A stretch of DNA of 64,000 nt from Prinia subflava (GCF_021018805.1 NW_026961104.1:56001-120000); one strand, 5' to 3'. Shown: positions 1 to 11,402, counted from the stretch's first letter. The notes: generated by a model from the letters alone, not told the origin. Translations and numbers: made by a program.

Positions 1-82
1 TATTCCTCGTCTGCAGAGCAAGAGCAAATATGTTAGGACCTAAATTACTTGATTTCCATGGAAGAGCTCTGTAGAACACTAT
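1..82 (+). repeat. 3' end of a truncated F monomer
   Basis: The window opens inside an F monomer: cctcgtctgc, the altered caaatatgtt segment, and acttgatttcc leading into the D monomer at 83. The array therefore continues upstream. Confidence 0.9.
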
Positions 83-2696
83 GCTTTGCTGTTGCTGTGT
101 CGGTTTTCTCAAGAAACAAACCCTGTTTGTTCTCTGTACTTGCAGCGAGCAGAGAAGCTCTTGAAGACACGTACCTGCTTTCTCCACTACTGACGTATAT
201 TTTGTACCAGTTGGTGTATTCCTCGTCTGGAGAGCAGGAGCAAAGGTTTTAGGACCTAAATTGCTTGATTTCCTTGGAAGAGATATGTAGAACACTGTGC
301 TTTGCTGTTACTGTGTTGGTTTTCTCAAGACACAAGCCCTGTTTGTTCTCTGTGTTTTCAGCAAGCAGAGAAGCTGCTGCAGACACTTTCTTGCCCCTTT
401 TCCACAAGTGAAGTATATTTTGTGCCAGTTGGTGTGTTCCTCCTCTGCAGAGCAAGAGCAAAGGTTTTAGGATCTAAATTGCTTGTTTTCCATGGAAGAG
501 CTATGTAGAACACTATGCTTTGCTGTTGCTGTGTTGGTTTTCTCAAGACACAAGTCCTGTTGGTTGTCTGTGTTTGCAGCAAGCAGAGAAGCTGCTGCAG
601 ACACTTTCTTGCCCCTTTTCCACAAGTGAAGTATATTTTGTACCAGTTGGTGTATTCCTCGTCTGCAGCGCAAGAGCAAAGGTTTTAGGATCTAAATTGC
701 TTGTTTTCCATGGAAGAGCTATGTAGAACACTATGCTTTGCTGTTGCTGTGTTGGTTTTCTCAAGACACAAGTCCTGTTTGTTCTCTGTATTTTCAGCAA
801 GCAGAGAAGCTGCTGCAGACACTTTCTTGCCCCTTTTCCACTAGTGAAGTATATTTTGTACCAGTTGGTGTATTCCTCGTCTGCAGAGCAAGAGCAAAGG
901 TTTTAGGATCTAAATTGCTTGTTTTCCATGGAAGAGCTCTGTAGAACACTATGCTTTGCTGTTGCTGTGTTGGTTTTCTAAAGACACAAGCCCTGTTTGT
1001 TCTCTGTGTTTTCAGCAAGCAGAGAAGCTGCTGCAGACACTTTCTTGCCCCTTTTCCACAAGTGAAGTATATTTTGTGCCAGTTGGTGTGTTCCTCCTCT
1101 GCAGAGCAAGAGCAAAGGTTTTAGGATCTAAATTGCTTGTTTTCCATGGAAGAGCTATGTAGAACACTATGCTTTGCTGTTGCTGTGTTGGTTTTCTCAA
1201 GACACAAGCCCTGTTTGTTCTCTGTGTTTTCAGCAAGCAGAGAAGCTGCTGCAGACACTTTCTTGCCCCTTTTCCACAAGTGAAGTATATTTTGTGCCAG
1301 TTGGTGTGTTCCTCCTCTGCAGAGCAAGAGCAAAGGTTTTAGGATCTAAATTGCTTGTTTTCCATGGAAGAGCTATGTAGAACACTATGCTTTGCTGTTG
1401 CTGTGTTGGTTTTCTCAAGACACAAGTCCTGTTGGTTGTCTGTGTTTGCAGCAAGCAGAGAAGCTGCTGCAGACACTTTCTTGCCCCTTTTCCACAAGTG
1501 AAGTATATTTTGTACCAGTTGGTGTATTCCTCGTCTGCAGAGCAAGAGCAAAGGTTTTAGGATCTAAATTGCTTGTTTTCCATGGAAGAGCTATGTAGAA
1601 CACTATGCTTTGCTGTTGCTGTGTTGGTTTTCTCAAGACACAAGTCCTGTTTGTTCTCTGTATTTTCAGCAAGCAGAGAAGCTGCTGCAGACACTTTCTT
1701 GCCCCTTTTCCACTAGTGAAGTATATTTTGTACCAGTTGGTGTATTCCTCGTCTGCAGAGCAAGAGCAAAGGTTTTAGGATCTAAATTGCTTGTTTTCCA
1801 TGGAAGAGCTCTGTAGAACACTATGCTTTGCTGTTGCTGTGTTGGTTTTCTAAAGACACAAGCCCTGTTTGTTCTCTGTGTTTTCAGCAAGCAGAGAAGC
1901 TGCTGCAGACACTTTCTTGCCCCTTTTCCACAAGTGAAGTATATTTTGTGCCAGTTGGTGTGTTCCTCCTCTGCAGAGCAAGAGCAAAGGTTTTAGGATC
2001 TAAATTGCTTGTTTTCCATGGAAGAGCTATGTAGAACACTATGCTTTGCTGTTGCTGTGTTGGTTTTCTAAAGACACAAGCCCTGTTTATTCCCTGTGTT
2101 TTCAGCAAGCAGAGAAGCTGCTGCAGACACTTTCTTGCCCCTTTTCCACAAGTGAAGTATATTTTGTGCCAGTTGGTGTGTTCCTCCTCTGCAGAGCAAG
2201 AGCAAAGGTTTTAGGATCTAAATTGCTTGTTTTCCATGGAAGAGCTATGTAGAACACTATGCTTTGCTGTTGCTGTGTTGGTTTTCTCAAGACACAAGCC
2301 CTGTTTGTTCTCTGTGTTTTCAGCAAGCAGAGAAGCTGCTGCAGACACTTTCTTGCCCCTTTTCCACAAGTGAAGTATATTTTGTGCCAGTTGGTGTGTT
2401 CCTCCTCTGCAGAGCAAGAGCAAAGGTTTTAGGATCTAAATTGCTTGTTTTCCATGGAAGAGCTATGTAGAACACTATGCTTTGCTGTTGCTGTGTTGGT
2501 TTTCTCAAGACACAAGTCCTGTTGGTTGTCTGTGTTTGCAGCAAGCAGAGAAGCTGCTGCAGACACTTTCTTGCCCCTTTTCCACAAGTGAAGTATATTT
2601 TGTACCAGTTGGTGTATTCCTCGTCTGCAGAGCAAGAGCAAATATGTTAGGACCTAAATTACTTGATTTCCATGGAAGAGCTCTGTAGAACACTAT
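83..2696 (+). repeat. HOR unit 1: 12-mer
   Basis: Order: D-G-E-B'-C-G-E-B'-C-C-G-F, 2614 bp. The monomer at 299 is G with a12. It equals the 8-mer at 4002-5743 plus an extra G-E-B'-C tetramer (872 bp): 1171-2042 duplicates 299-1170. A private c at 669 in the E at 517 makes a new CpG that the second copy lacks. Confidence 0.9.
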
Positions 2697-4001
2697 GCTT
2701 TGCTGTTGCTGTGTGGTTTTCTCAAGAAACAAACCCTGTTTGTTCTCTGTACTTGCAGCGAGCAGAGAAGCTCTTGAAGACACGTACCTGCTTTCTCCAC
2801 TACTGACGTATATTTTGTACCAGTTGGTGTATTCCTCGTCTGGAGAGCAGGAGCAAAGGTTTTAGGACCTAAATTGCTTGATTTCCTTGGAAGAGATATG
2901 TAGAACACTGTGCTTTGCTGTTACTGTGTTGGTTTTCTCAAGACACAAGTCCTGTTGGCTGTCTGTGTTTGCAGCAAGCAGAGAAGCTGCTGCAGACACT
3001 TTCTTGCTCCTTTTCCACTAGTGAAGTATATTTTGTACCAGTTGGTGTATTCCTCGTCTGCAGAGCAAGTGCAAAGGTTTTAGGATCTAAATTGCTTGTT
3101 TTCCATGGAAGAGCTATGTAGAACACTATGCTTTGCTGTTGCTGTGTTGGTTTTCTAAAGACACAAGCCCTGTTTGTTCCCTGTGTTTTCAGCAAGCAGA
3201 GAAGCTGCTGCAGACACTTTCTTGCCCCTTTTCCACTAGTGAAGTATATTTTGTACCAGTTGGTGTATTCCTCGTCTGCAGAGCAAGTGCAAAGGTTTTA
3301 GGATCTAAATTGCTTGTTTTCCATGGAAGAGCTATGTAGAACACTGTGCTTTGCTGTTGCTGTTTTGGTTTTCTAAAGACACAAGCCCTGTTTGTTCCCT
3401 GTGTTTTCAGCAAGCAGAGAAGCTGCTGCAGACACTTTCTTGCCCCTTTTCCACAAGTGAAGTATATTTTGTGCCAGTTGGTGTGTTCCTCCTCTGCAGA
3501 GCAAGAGCAAAGGTTTTAGGATCTAAATTGCTTGTTTTCCATGGAAGAGCTATGTAGAACACTGTGCTTTGCTGTTGCTGTGTTGGTTTTCTCAAGACAC
3601 AAGTCCTGTTGGTTGTCTGTGTTTGCAGCAAGCAGAGAAGCTGCTGCAGACACTTTCTTGCCCCTTTTCCACAAGTGAAGTATATTTTGTACCAGTTGGT
3701 GTATTCCTCGTCTGCAGAGCAAGAGCAAAGGTTTTAGGATCTAAATTGCTTGTTTTCCATGGAAGAGCTATGTAGAACACTATGCTTTGCTGTTGCTGTG
3801 TTGGTTTTCTCAAGACACAAGTCCTGTTGGTTGTCTGTGTTTGCAGCAAGCAGAGAAGCTGCTGCAGACACTTTCTTGCCCCTTTTCCACAAGTGAAGTA
3901 TATTTTGTACCAGTTGGTGTATTCCTCGTCTGCAGAGCAAGAGCAAATATGTTAGGACCTAAATTACTTGATTTCCATGGAAGAGCTCTGTAGAACACTA
4001 T
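2697..4001 (+). repeat. HOR unit 2: 6-mer, D with 1-bp deletion
   Basis: Order: D-A-Bk-C-E-F, 1305 bp. The D has lost one base near 2715 (tgtggttt for tgtcggttt), a deletion shared with the D monomers at 5744 and 11403. The C at 3348 reads tgttttgg. First unit of the 26-monomer block. Confidence 0.88.
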
Positions 4002-5743
4002 GCTTTGCTGTTGCTGTGTCGGTTTTCTCAAGAAACAAACCCTGTTTGTTCTCTGTACTTGCAGCGAGCAGAGAAGCTCTTGAAGACACGTACCTGCTTT
4101 CTCCACTACTGACGTATATTTTGTACCAGTTGGTGTATTCCTCGTCTGGAGAGCAGGAGCAAAGGTTTTAGGACCTAAATTGCTTGATTTCCTTGGAAGA
4201 GATATGTAGAACACTGTGCTTTGCTGTTACTGTGTTGGTTTTCTCAAGACACAAGCCCTGTTTGTTCTCTGTGTTTTCAGCAAGCAGAGAAGCTGCTGCA
4301 GACACTTTCTTGCCCCTTTTCCACAAGTGAAGTATATTTTGTGCCAGTTGGTGTGTTCCTCCTCTGCAGAGCAAGAGCAAAGGTTTTAGGATCTAAATTG
4401 CTTGTTTTCCATGGAAGAGCTATGTAGAACACTATGCTTTGCTGTTGCTGTGTTGGTTTTCTCAAGACACAAGTCCTGTTGGTTGTCTGTGTTTGCAGCA
4501 AGCAGAGAAGCTGCTGCAGACACTTTCTTGCCCCTTTTCCACAAGTGAAGTATATTTTGTACCAGTTGGTGTATTCCTCGTCTGCAGAGCAAGAGCAAAG
4601 GTTTTAGGATCTAAATTGCTTGTTTTCCATGGAAGAGCTATGTAGAACACTATGCTTTGCTGTTGCTGTGTTGGTTTTCTCAAGACACAAGTCCTGTTTG
4701 TTCTCTGTATTTTCAGCAAGCAGAGAAGCTGCTGCAGACACTTTCTTGCCCCTTTTCCACTAGTGAAGTATATTTTGTACCAGTTGGTGTATTCCTCGTC
4801 TGCAGAGCAAGAGCAAAGGTTTTAGGATCTAAATTGCTTGTTTTCCATGGAAGAGCTCTGTAGAACACTATGCTTTGCTGTTGCTGTGTTGGTTTTCTAA
4901 AGACACAAGCCCTGTTTGTTCTCTGTGTTTTCAGCAAGCAGAGAAGCTGCTGCAGACACTTTCTTGCCCCTTTTCCACAAGTGAAGTATATTTTGTGCCA
5001 GTTGGTGTGTTCCTCCTCTGCAGAGCAAGAGCAAAGGTTTTAGGATCTAAATTGCTTGTTTTCCATGGAAGAGCTATGTAGAACACTATGCTTTGCTGTT
5101 GCTGTGTTGGTTTTCTAAAGACACAAACCCTGTTTATTCCCTGTGTTTTCAGCAAGCAGAGAAGCTGCTGCAGACACTTTCTTGCCCCTTTTCCACAAGT
5201 GAAGTATATTTTGTGCCAGTTGGTGTGTTCCTCCTCTGCAGAGCAAGAGCAAAGGTTTTAGGATCTAAATTGCTTGTTTTCCATGGAAGAGCTATGTAGA
5301 ACACTATGCTTTGCTGTTGCTGTGTTGGTTTTCTCAAGACACAAGCCCTGTTTGTTCTCTGTGTTTTCAGCAAGCAGAGAAGCTGCTGCAGACACTTTCT
5401 TGCCCCTTTTCCACAAGTGAAGTATATTTTGTGCCAGTTGGTGTGTTCCTCCTCTGCAGAGCAAGAGCAAAGGTTTTAGGATCTAAATTGCTTGTTTTCC
5501 ATGGAAGAGCTATGTAGAACACTATGCTTTGCTGTTGCTGTGTTGGTTTTCTCAAGACACAAGTCCTGTTGGTTGTCTGTGTTTGCAGCAAGCAGAGAAG
5601 CTGCTGCAGACACTTTCTTGCCCCTTTTCCACAAGTGAAGTATATTTTGTACCAGTTGGTGTATTCCTCGTCTGCAGAGCAAGAGCAAATATGTTAGGAC
5701 CTAAATTACTTGATTTCCATGGAAGAGCTCTGTAGAACACTAT
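4002..5743 (+). repeat. HOR unit 3: 8-mer
   Basis: Order: D-G-E-B'-C-C-G-F, 1742 bp. The second C (5090) has acaaaccc and tttattccc. I see no difference from 9661-11402. Confidence 0.9.
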
Positions 5744-7048
5744 GCTTTGCTGTTGCTGTGTGGTTTTCTCAAGAAACAAACCCTGTTTGTTCTCTGTACT
5801 TGCAGCGAGCAGAGAAGCTCTTGAAGACACGTACCTGCTTTCTCCACTACTGACGTATATTTTGTACCAGTTGGTGTATTCCTCGTCTGGAGAGCAGGAG
5901 CAAAGGTTTTAGGACCTAAATTGCTTGATTTCCTTGGAAGAGATATGTAGAACACTGTGCTTTGCTGTTACTGTGTTGGTTTTCTCAAGACACAAGTCCT
6001 GTTGGCTGTCTGTGTTTGCAGCAAGCAGAGAAGCTGCTGCAGACACTTTCTTGCTCCTTTTCCACTAGTGAAGTATATTTTGTACCAGTTGGTGTATTCC
6101 TCGTCTGCAGAGCAAGTGCAAAGGTTTTAGGATCTAAATTGCTTGTTTTCCATGGAAGAGCTATGTAGAACACTATGCTTTGCTGTTGCTGTGTTGGTTT
6201 TCTAAAGACACAAGCCCTGTTTGTTCCCTGTGTTTTCAGCAAGCAGAGAAGCTGCTGCAGACACTTTCTTGCCCCTTTTCCACTACTGACGTATATTTTG
6301 TACCAGTTGGTGTATTCCTCGTCTGCAGAGCAAGTGCAAAGGTTTTAGGATCTAAATTGCTTGTTTTCCATGGAAGAGCTATGTAGAACACTATGCTTTG
6401 CTGTTGCTGTTTTGGTTTTCTAAAGACACAAGCCCTGTTTGTTCCCTGTGTTTTCAGCAAGCAGAGAAGCTGCTGCAGACACTTTCTTGCCCCTTTTCCA
6501 CAAGTGAAGTATATTTTGTGCCAGTTGGTGTGTTCCTCCTCTGCAGAGCAAGAGCAAAGGTTTTAGGATCTAAATTGCTTGTTTTCCATGGAAGAGCTAT
6601 GTAGAACACTGTGCTTTGCTGTTGCTGTGTTGGTTTTCTCAAGACACAAGTCCTGTTGGTTGTCTGTGTTTGCAGCAAGCAGAGAAGCTGCTGCAGACAC
6701 TTTCTTGCCCCTTTTCCACAAGTGAAGTATATTTTGTACCAGTTGGTGTATTCCTCGTCTGCAGAGCAAGAGCAAAGGTTTTAGGATCTAAATTGCTTGT
6801 TTTCCATGGAAGAGCTATGTAGAACACTATGCTTTGCTGTTGCTGTGTTGGTTTTCTCAAGACACAAGTCCTGTTGGTTGTCTGTGTTTGCAGCAAGCAG
6901 AGAAGCTGCTGCAGACACTTTCTTGCCCCTTTTCCACAAGTGAAGTATATTTTGTACCAGTTGGTGTATTCCTCGTCTGCAGAGCAAGAGCAAATATGTT
7001 AGGACCTAAATTACTTGATTTCCATGGAAGAGCTCTGTAGAACACTAT
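5744..7048 (+). repeat. HOR unit 4: 6-mer with converted Bk
   Basis: Order: D-A-Bk-C-E-F, 1305 bp, with the tgtggttt deletion in D. The Bk monomer at 6177 carries two D-type bases (6286 and 6290: ctactgacg) that its counterpart at 11836 lacks. Confidence 0.88.
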
Positions 7049-7264
7049 GCTTTGCTGTTGCTGTGTCGGTTTTCTCAAGAAACAAACCCTGTTTGTTCTC
7101 TGTACTTGCAGCGAGCAGAGAAGCTCTTGAAGACACGTACCTGCTTTCTCCACTACTGACGTATATTTTGTACCAGTTGGTGTATTCCTCGTCTGGAGAG
7201 CAGGAGCAAAGGTTTTAGGACCTAAATTGCTTGATTTCCTTGGAAGAGATATGTAGAACACTGT
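7049..7264 (+). repeat. Reference D monomer (divergent, 216 bp)
   Basis: This is the punctuating monomer type, shown in the canonical 6-mer. Against type E I count about 27 substitutions and a 2-bp deletion in the pyrimidine tract, roughly 12-13% divergence. Diagnostic features are tgtcgg near position 19, aagaaacaaaccc, cagcgagcag, agacacgtacctgc, ctactgacg, tctggagagcagg and a 3' end reading gatttccttggaagagat. It holds five CpG dinucleotides against one in E. The CCATGG present at the 3' end of regular monomers is lost (CCTTGG). The dyad around position 66 is broken. Confidence 0.95.
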
Positions 7265-7482
7265 GCTTTGCTGTTACTGTGTTGGTTTTCTCAAGACACA
7301 AGTCCTGTTGGCTGTCTGTGTTTGCAGCAAGCAGAGAAGCTGCTGCAGACACTTTCTTGCTCCTTTCCCACTAGTGAAGTATATTTTGTACCAGTTGGTG
7401 TATTCCTCGTCTGCAGAGCAAGAGCAAAGGTTTTAGGATCTAAATTGCTTGTTTTCCATGGAAGAGCTATGTAGAACACTAT
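7265..7482 (+). repeat. Reference A monomer (follows D)
   Basis: Diagnostic bases are a12 (gttactg), gttggctg, the gctcc form of the pyrimidine tract and ccactagtg. The D-to-A junction is nearly invariant across the window. Exceptions with g12 occur after the D monomers at 14014, 19673, 32294, 42301, 52745 and 62748, and after the chimeric D at 45563. Confidence 0.9.
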
Positions 7483-7700
7483 GCTTTGCTGTTGCTGTGT
7501 TGGTTTTCTCAAGACACAAGCCCTGTTTGTTCTCTGTGTTTTCAGCAAGCAGAGAAGCTGCTGCAGACACTTTCTTGCCCCTTTTCCACTAGTGAAGTAT
7601 ATTTTGTACCAGTTGGTGTATTCCTCGTCTGCAGAGCAAATGCAAAGGTTTTAGGATCTAAATTGCTTGTTTTCCATGGAAGAGCTCTGTAGAACACTAT
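7483..7700 (+). repeat. Reference B monomer
   Basis: Diagnostic bases are c39, t46, c50 and t60 (agccctgtttgttctctg and ttttcagc), c28 (tctcaag), gcccc and ccactagtg. Most B copies carry gagcaagtgc at about position 159; this copy has gcaaatgc, shared with the B monomer at 13142. The 3' end is gagctctg. Confidence 0.9.
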
Positions 7701-7918
7701 GCTTTGCTGTTGCTGTGTTGGTTTTCTAAAGACACAAGCCCTGTTTGTTCCCTGTGTTTTCAGCAAGCAGAGAAGCTGCTGCAGACACTTTCTTGCCCCT
7801 TTTCCACAAGTGAAGTATATTTTGTGCCAGTTGGTGTGTTCCTCCTCTGCAGAGCAAGAGCAAAGGTTTTAGGATCTAAATTGCTTGTTTTCCATGGAAG
7901 AGCTATGTAGAACACTAT
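7701..7918 (+). repeat. Reference C monomer
   Basis: Diagnostic bases are a28 (tctaaag), gttccctgtg, ccacaagtg, and the linked block g126/g138/c145 (gtgccag, gtgttcc, cctcctctgc). The last change removes the only CpG of a regular monomer, so C has none in its body. Confidence 0.9.
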
Positions 7919-8136
7919 GCTTTGCTGTTGCTGTGTTGGTTTTCTCAAGACACAAGTCCTGTTGGTTGTCTGTGTTTGCAGCAAGCAGAGAAGCTGCTGC
8001 AGACACTTTCTTGCCCCTTTTCCACAAGTGAAGTATATTTTGTACCAGTTGGTGTATTCCTCGTCTGCAGAGCAAGAGCAAAGGTTTTAGGATCTAAATT
8101 GCTTGTTTTCCATGGAAGAGCTATGTAGAACACTAT
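7919..8136 (+). repeat. Reference E monomer (218-bp consensus-like)
   Basis: E is the commonest type and serves here as the 218-bp numbering reference: tctcaag, agtcctgttggttgtctg, tttgcagc, ccacaagtg, gtaccag, cctcgtctgc, gagcaagagc and gagctatg. It holds one CpG (144-145), one CCATGG and two CTGCAG motifs. A perfect short dyad is present: AGCAG at 7984-7988 and CTGCT at 7994-7998. An alternative pairing is GCAGCA at 7978-7983 with TGCTGC at 7995-8000. Confidence 0.92.
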
Positions 8137-8354
8137 GCTTTGCTGTTGCTGTGTTGGTTTTCTCAAGACACAAGTCCTGTTGGTTGTCTGTGTTTGCAGC
8201 AAGCAGAGAAGCTGCTGCAGACACTTTCTTGCCCCTTTTCCACAAGTGAAGTATATTTTGTACCAGTTGGTGTATTCCTCGTCTGCAGAGCAAGAGCAAA
8301 TATGTTAGGACCTAAATTACTTGATTTCTATGGAAGAGCTCTGTAGAACACTAT
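8137..8354 (+). repeat. Reference F monomer (leads into D)
   Basis: The 5' part is E-like. From about position 165 the 3' part reads caaatatgttaggacc and then attacttgatttcc, partly D-like, and ends gagctctg. It precedes most D monomers. This copy carries a private t at 8329 (tttctatgg), shared only with 13988. Confidence 0.9.
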
Positions 8355-9660
8355 GCTTTGCTGTTGCTGTGTCGGTTTTCTCAAGAAACAAACCCTGTTT
8401 GTTCTCTGTACTTGCAGCGAGCAGAGAAGCTCTTGAAGACACGTACCTGCTTTCTCCACTACTGACGTATATTTTGTACCAGTTGGTGTATTCCTCGTCT
8501 GGAGAGCAGGAGCAAAGGTTTTAGGACCTAAATTGCTTGATTTCCTTGGAAGAGATATGTAGAACACTGTGCTTTGCTGTTACTGTGTTGGTTTTCTCAA
8601 GACACAAGTCCTGTTGGCTGTCTGTGTTTGCAGCAAGCAGAGAAGCTGCTGCAGACACTTTCTTGCTCCTTTTCCACTAGTGAAGTATATTTTGTACCAG
8701 TTGGTGTATTCCTCGTCTGCAGAGCAAGTGCAAAGGTTTTAGGATCTAAATTGCTTGTTTTCCATGGAAGAGCTATGTAGAACACTATGCTTTGCTGTTG
8801 CTGTGTTGGTTTTCTAAAGACACAAGCCCTGTTTGTTCCCTGTGTTTTCAGCAAGCAGAGAAGCTGCTGCAGACACTTTCTTGCCCCTTTTCCACTAGTG
8901 AAGTATATTTTGTACCAGTTGGTGTATTCCTCGTCTGCAGAGCAAGTGCAAAGGTTTTAGGATCTAAATTGCTTGTTTTCCATGGAAGAGCTATGTAGAA
9001 CACTGTGCTTTGCTGTTGCTGTTTTGGTTTTCTAAAGACACAAGCCCTGTTTGTTCCCTGTGTTTTCAGCAAGCAGAGAAGCTGCTGCAGACACTTTCTT
9101 GCCCCTTTTCCACAAGTGAAGTATATTTTGTGCCAGTTGGTGTGTTCCTCCTCTGCAGAGCAAGAGCAAAGGTTTTAGGATCTAAATTGCTTGTTTTCCA
9201 TGGAAGAGCTATGTAGAACACTGTGCTTTGCTGTTGCTGTGTTGGTTTTCTCAAGACACAAGTCCTGTTGGTTGTCTGTGTTTGCAGCAAGCAGAGAAGC
9301 TGCTGCAGACACTTTCTTGCCCCTTTTCCACAAGTGAAGTATATTTTGTACCAGTTGGTGTATTCCTCGTCTGCAGAGCAAGAGCAAAGGTTTTAGGATC
9401 TAAATTGCTTGTTTTCCATGGAAGAGCTATGTAGAACACTATGCTTTGCTGTTGCTGTGTTGGTTTTCTCAAGACACAAGTCCTGTTGGTTGTCTGTGTT
9501 TGCAGCAAGCAGAGAAGCTGCTGCAGACACTTTCTTGCCCCTTTTCCACAAGTGAAGTATATTTTGTACCAGTTGGTGTATTCCTCGTCTGCAGAGCAAG
9601 AGCAAATATGTTAGGACCTAAATTACTTGATTTCCATGGAAGAGCTCTGTAGAACACTAT
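8355..9660 (+). repeat. HOR unit 6: 6-mer
   Basis: Order: D-A-Bk-C-E-F, 1306 bp. It is the counterpart of unit 2, but its D has the full tgtcggttt. It starts the second 26-monomer block. Confidence 0.9.
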
Positions 9661-11402
9661 GCTTTGCTGTTGCTGTGTCGGTTTTCTCAAGAAACAAACC
9701 CTGTTTGTTCTCTGTACTTGCAGCGAGCAGAGAAGCTCTTGAAGACACGTACCTGCTTTCTCCACTACTGACGTATATTTTGTACCAGTTGGTGTATTCC
9801 TCGTCTGGAGAGCAGGAGCAAAGGTTTTAGGACCTAAATTGCTTGATTTCCTTGGAAGAGATATGTAGAACACTGTGCTTTGCTGTTACTGTGTTGGTTT
9901 TCTCAAGACACAAGCCCTGTTTGTTCTCTGTGTTTTCAGCAAGCAGAGAAGCTGCTGCAGACACTTTCTTGCCCCTTTTCCACAAGTGAAGTATATTTTG
10001 TGCCAGTTGGTGTGTTCCTCCTCTGCAGAGCAAGAGCAAAGGTTTTAGGATCTAAATTGCTTGTTTTCCATGGAAGAGCTATGTAGAACACTATGCTTTG
10101 CTGTTGCTGTGTTGGTTTTCTCAAGACACAAGTCCTGTTGGTTGTCTGTGTTTGCAGCAAGCAGAGAAGCTGCTGCAGACACTTTCTTGCCCCTTTTCCA
10201 CAAGTGAAGTATATTTTGTACCAGTTGGTGTATTCCTCGTCTGCAGAGCAAGAGCAAAGGTTTTAGGATCTAAATTGCTTGTTTTCCATGGAAGAGCTAT
10301 GTAGAACACTATGCTTTGCTGTTGCTGTGTTGGTTTTCTCAAGACACAAGTCCTGTTTGTTCTCTGTATTTTCAGCAAGCAGAGAAGCTGCTGCAGACAC
10401 TTTCTTGCCCCTTTTCCACTAGTGAAGTATATTTTGTACCAGTTGGTGTATTCCTCGTCTGCAGAGCAAGAGCAAAGGTTTTAGGATCTAAATTGCTTGT
10501 TTTCCATGGAAGAGCTCTGTAGAACACTATGCTTTGCTGTTGCTGTGTTGGTTTTCTAAAGACACAAGCCCTGTTTGTTCTCTGTGTTTTCAGCAAGCAG
10601 AGAAGCTGCTGCAGACACTTTCTTGCCCCTTTTCCACAAGTGAAGTATATTTTGTGCCAGTTGGTGTGTTCCTCCTCTGCAGAGCAAGAGCAAAGGTTTT
10701 AGGATCTAAATTGCTTGTTTTCCATGGAAGAGCTATGTAGAACACTATGCTTTGCTGTTGCTGTGTTGGTTTTCTAAAGACACAAACCCTGTTTATTCCC
10801 TGTGTTTTCAGCAAGCAGAGAAGCTGCTGCAGACACTTTCTTGCCCCTTTTCCACAAGTGAAGTATATTTTGTGCCAGTTGGTGTGTTCCTCCTCTGCAG
10901 AGCAAGAGCAAAGGTTTTAGGATCTAAATTGCTTGTTTTCCATGGAAGAGCTATGTAGAACACTATGCTTTGCTGTTGCTGTGTTGGTTTTCTCAAGACA
11001 CAAGCCCTGTTTGTTCTCTGTGTTTTCAGCAAGCAGAGAAGCTGCTGCAGACACTTTCTTGCCCCTTTTCCACAAGTGAAGTATATTTTGTGCCAGTTGG
11101 TGTGTTCCTCCTCTGCAGAGCAAGAGCAAAGGTTTTAGGATCTAAATTGCTTGTTTTCCATGGAAGAGCTATGTAGAACACTATGCTTTGCTGTTGCTGT
11201 GTTGGTTTTCTCAAGACACAAGTCCTGTTGGTTGTCTGTGTTTGCAGCAAGCAGAGAAGCTGCTGCAGACACTTTCTTGCCCCTTTTCCACAAGTGAAGT
11301 ATATTTTGTACCAGTTGGTGTATTCCTCGTCTGCAGAGCAAGAGCAAATATGTTAGGACCTAAATTACTTGATTTCCATGGAAGAGCTCTGTAGAACACT
11401 AT
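9661..11402 (+). repeat. HOR unit 7: 8-mer
   Basis: Order: D-G-E-B'-C-C-G-F, 1742 bp; counterpart of unit 3. Confidence 0.9.

Larger units (their letters stand above)
2697..8354 (+). repeat. 26-monomer block, copy 1 (~5.66 kb)
   Basis: Units 2-5 (6+8+6+6 monomers), 5658 bp. It is followed directly by copy 2, whose units have the same order and subtypes. The one-base length difference is the D deletion in unit 2 that unit 6 lacks. Confidence 0.88.
7049..8354 (+). repeat. HOR unit 5: canonical 6-mer
   Basis: Order: D-A-B-C-E-F, 1306 bp. Used as the reference unit. The A here has ctttcccac for cttttccac, shared with unit 9. F carries the private t at 8329. Confidence 0.92.

Noticed and set aside
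269..285. Functional CENP-B box in D
   Set aside because: The essential CpG-containing core bases (TTCG and CGGG) are missing. It is kept only as a low-interest finding.
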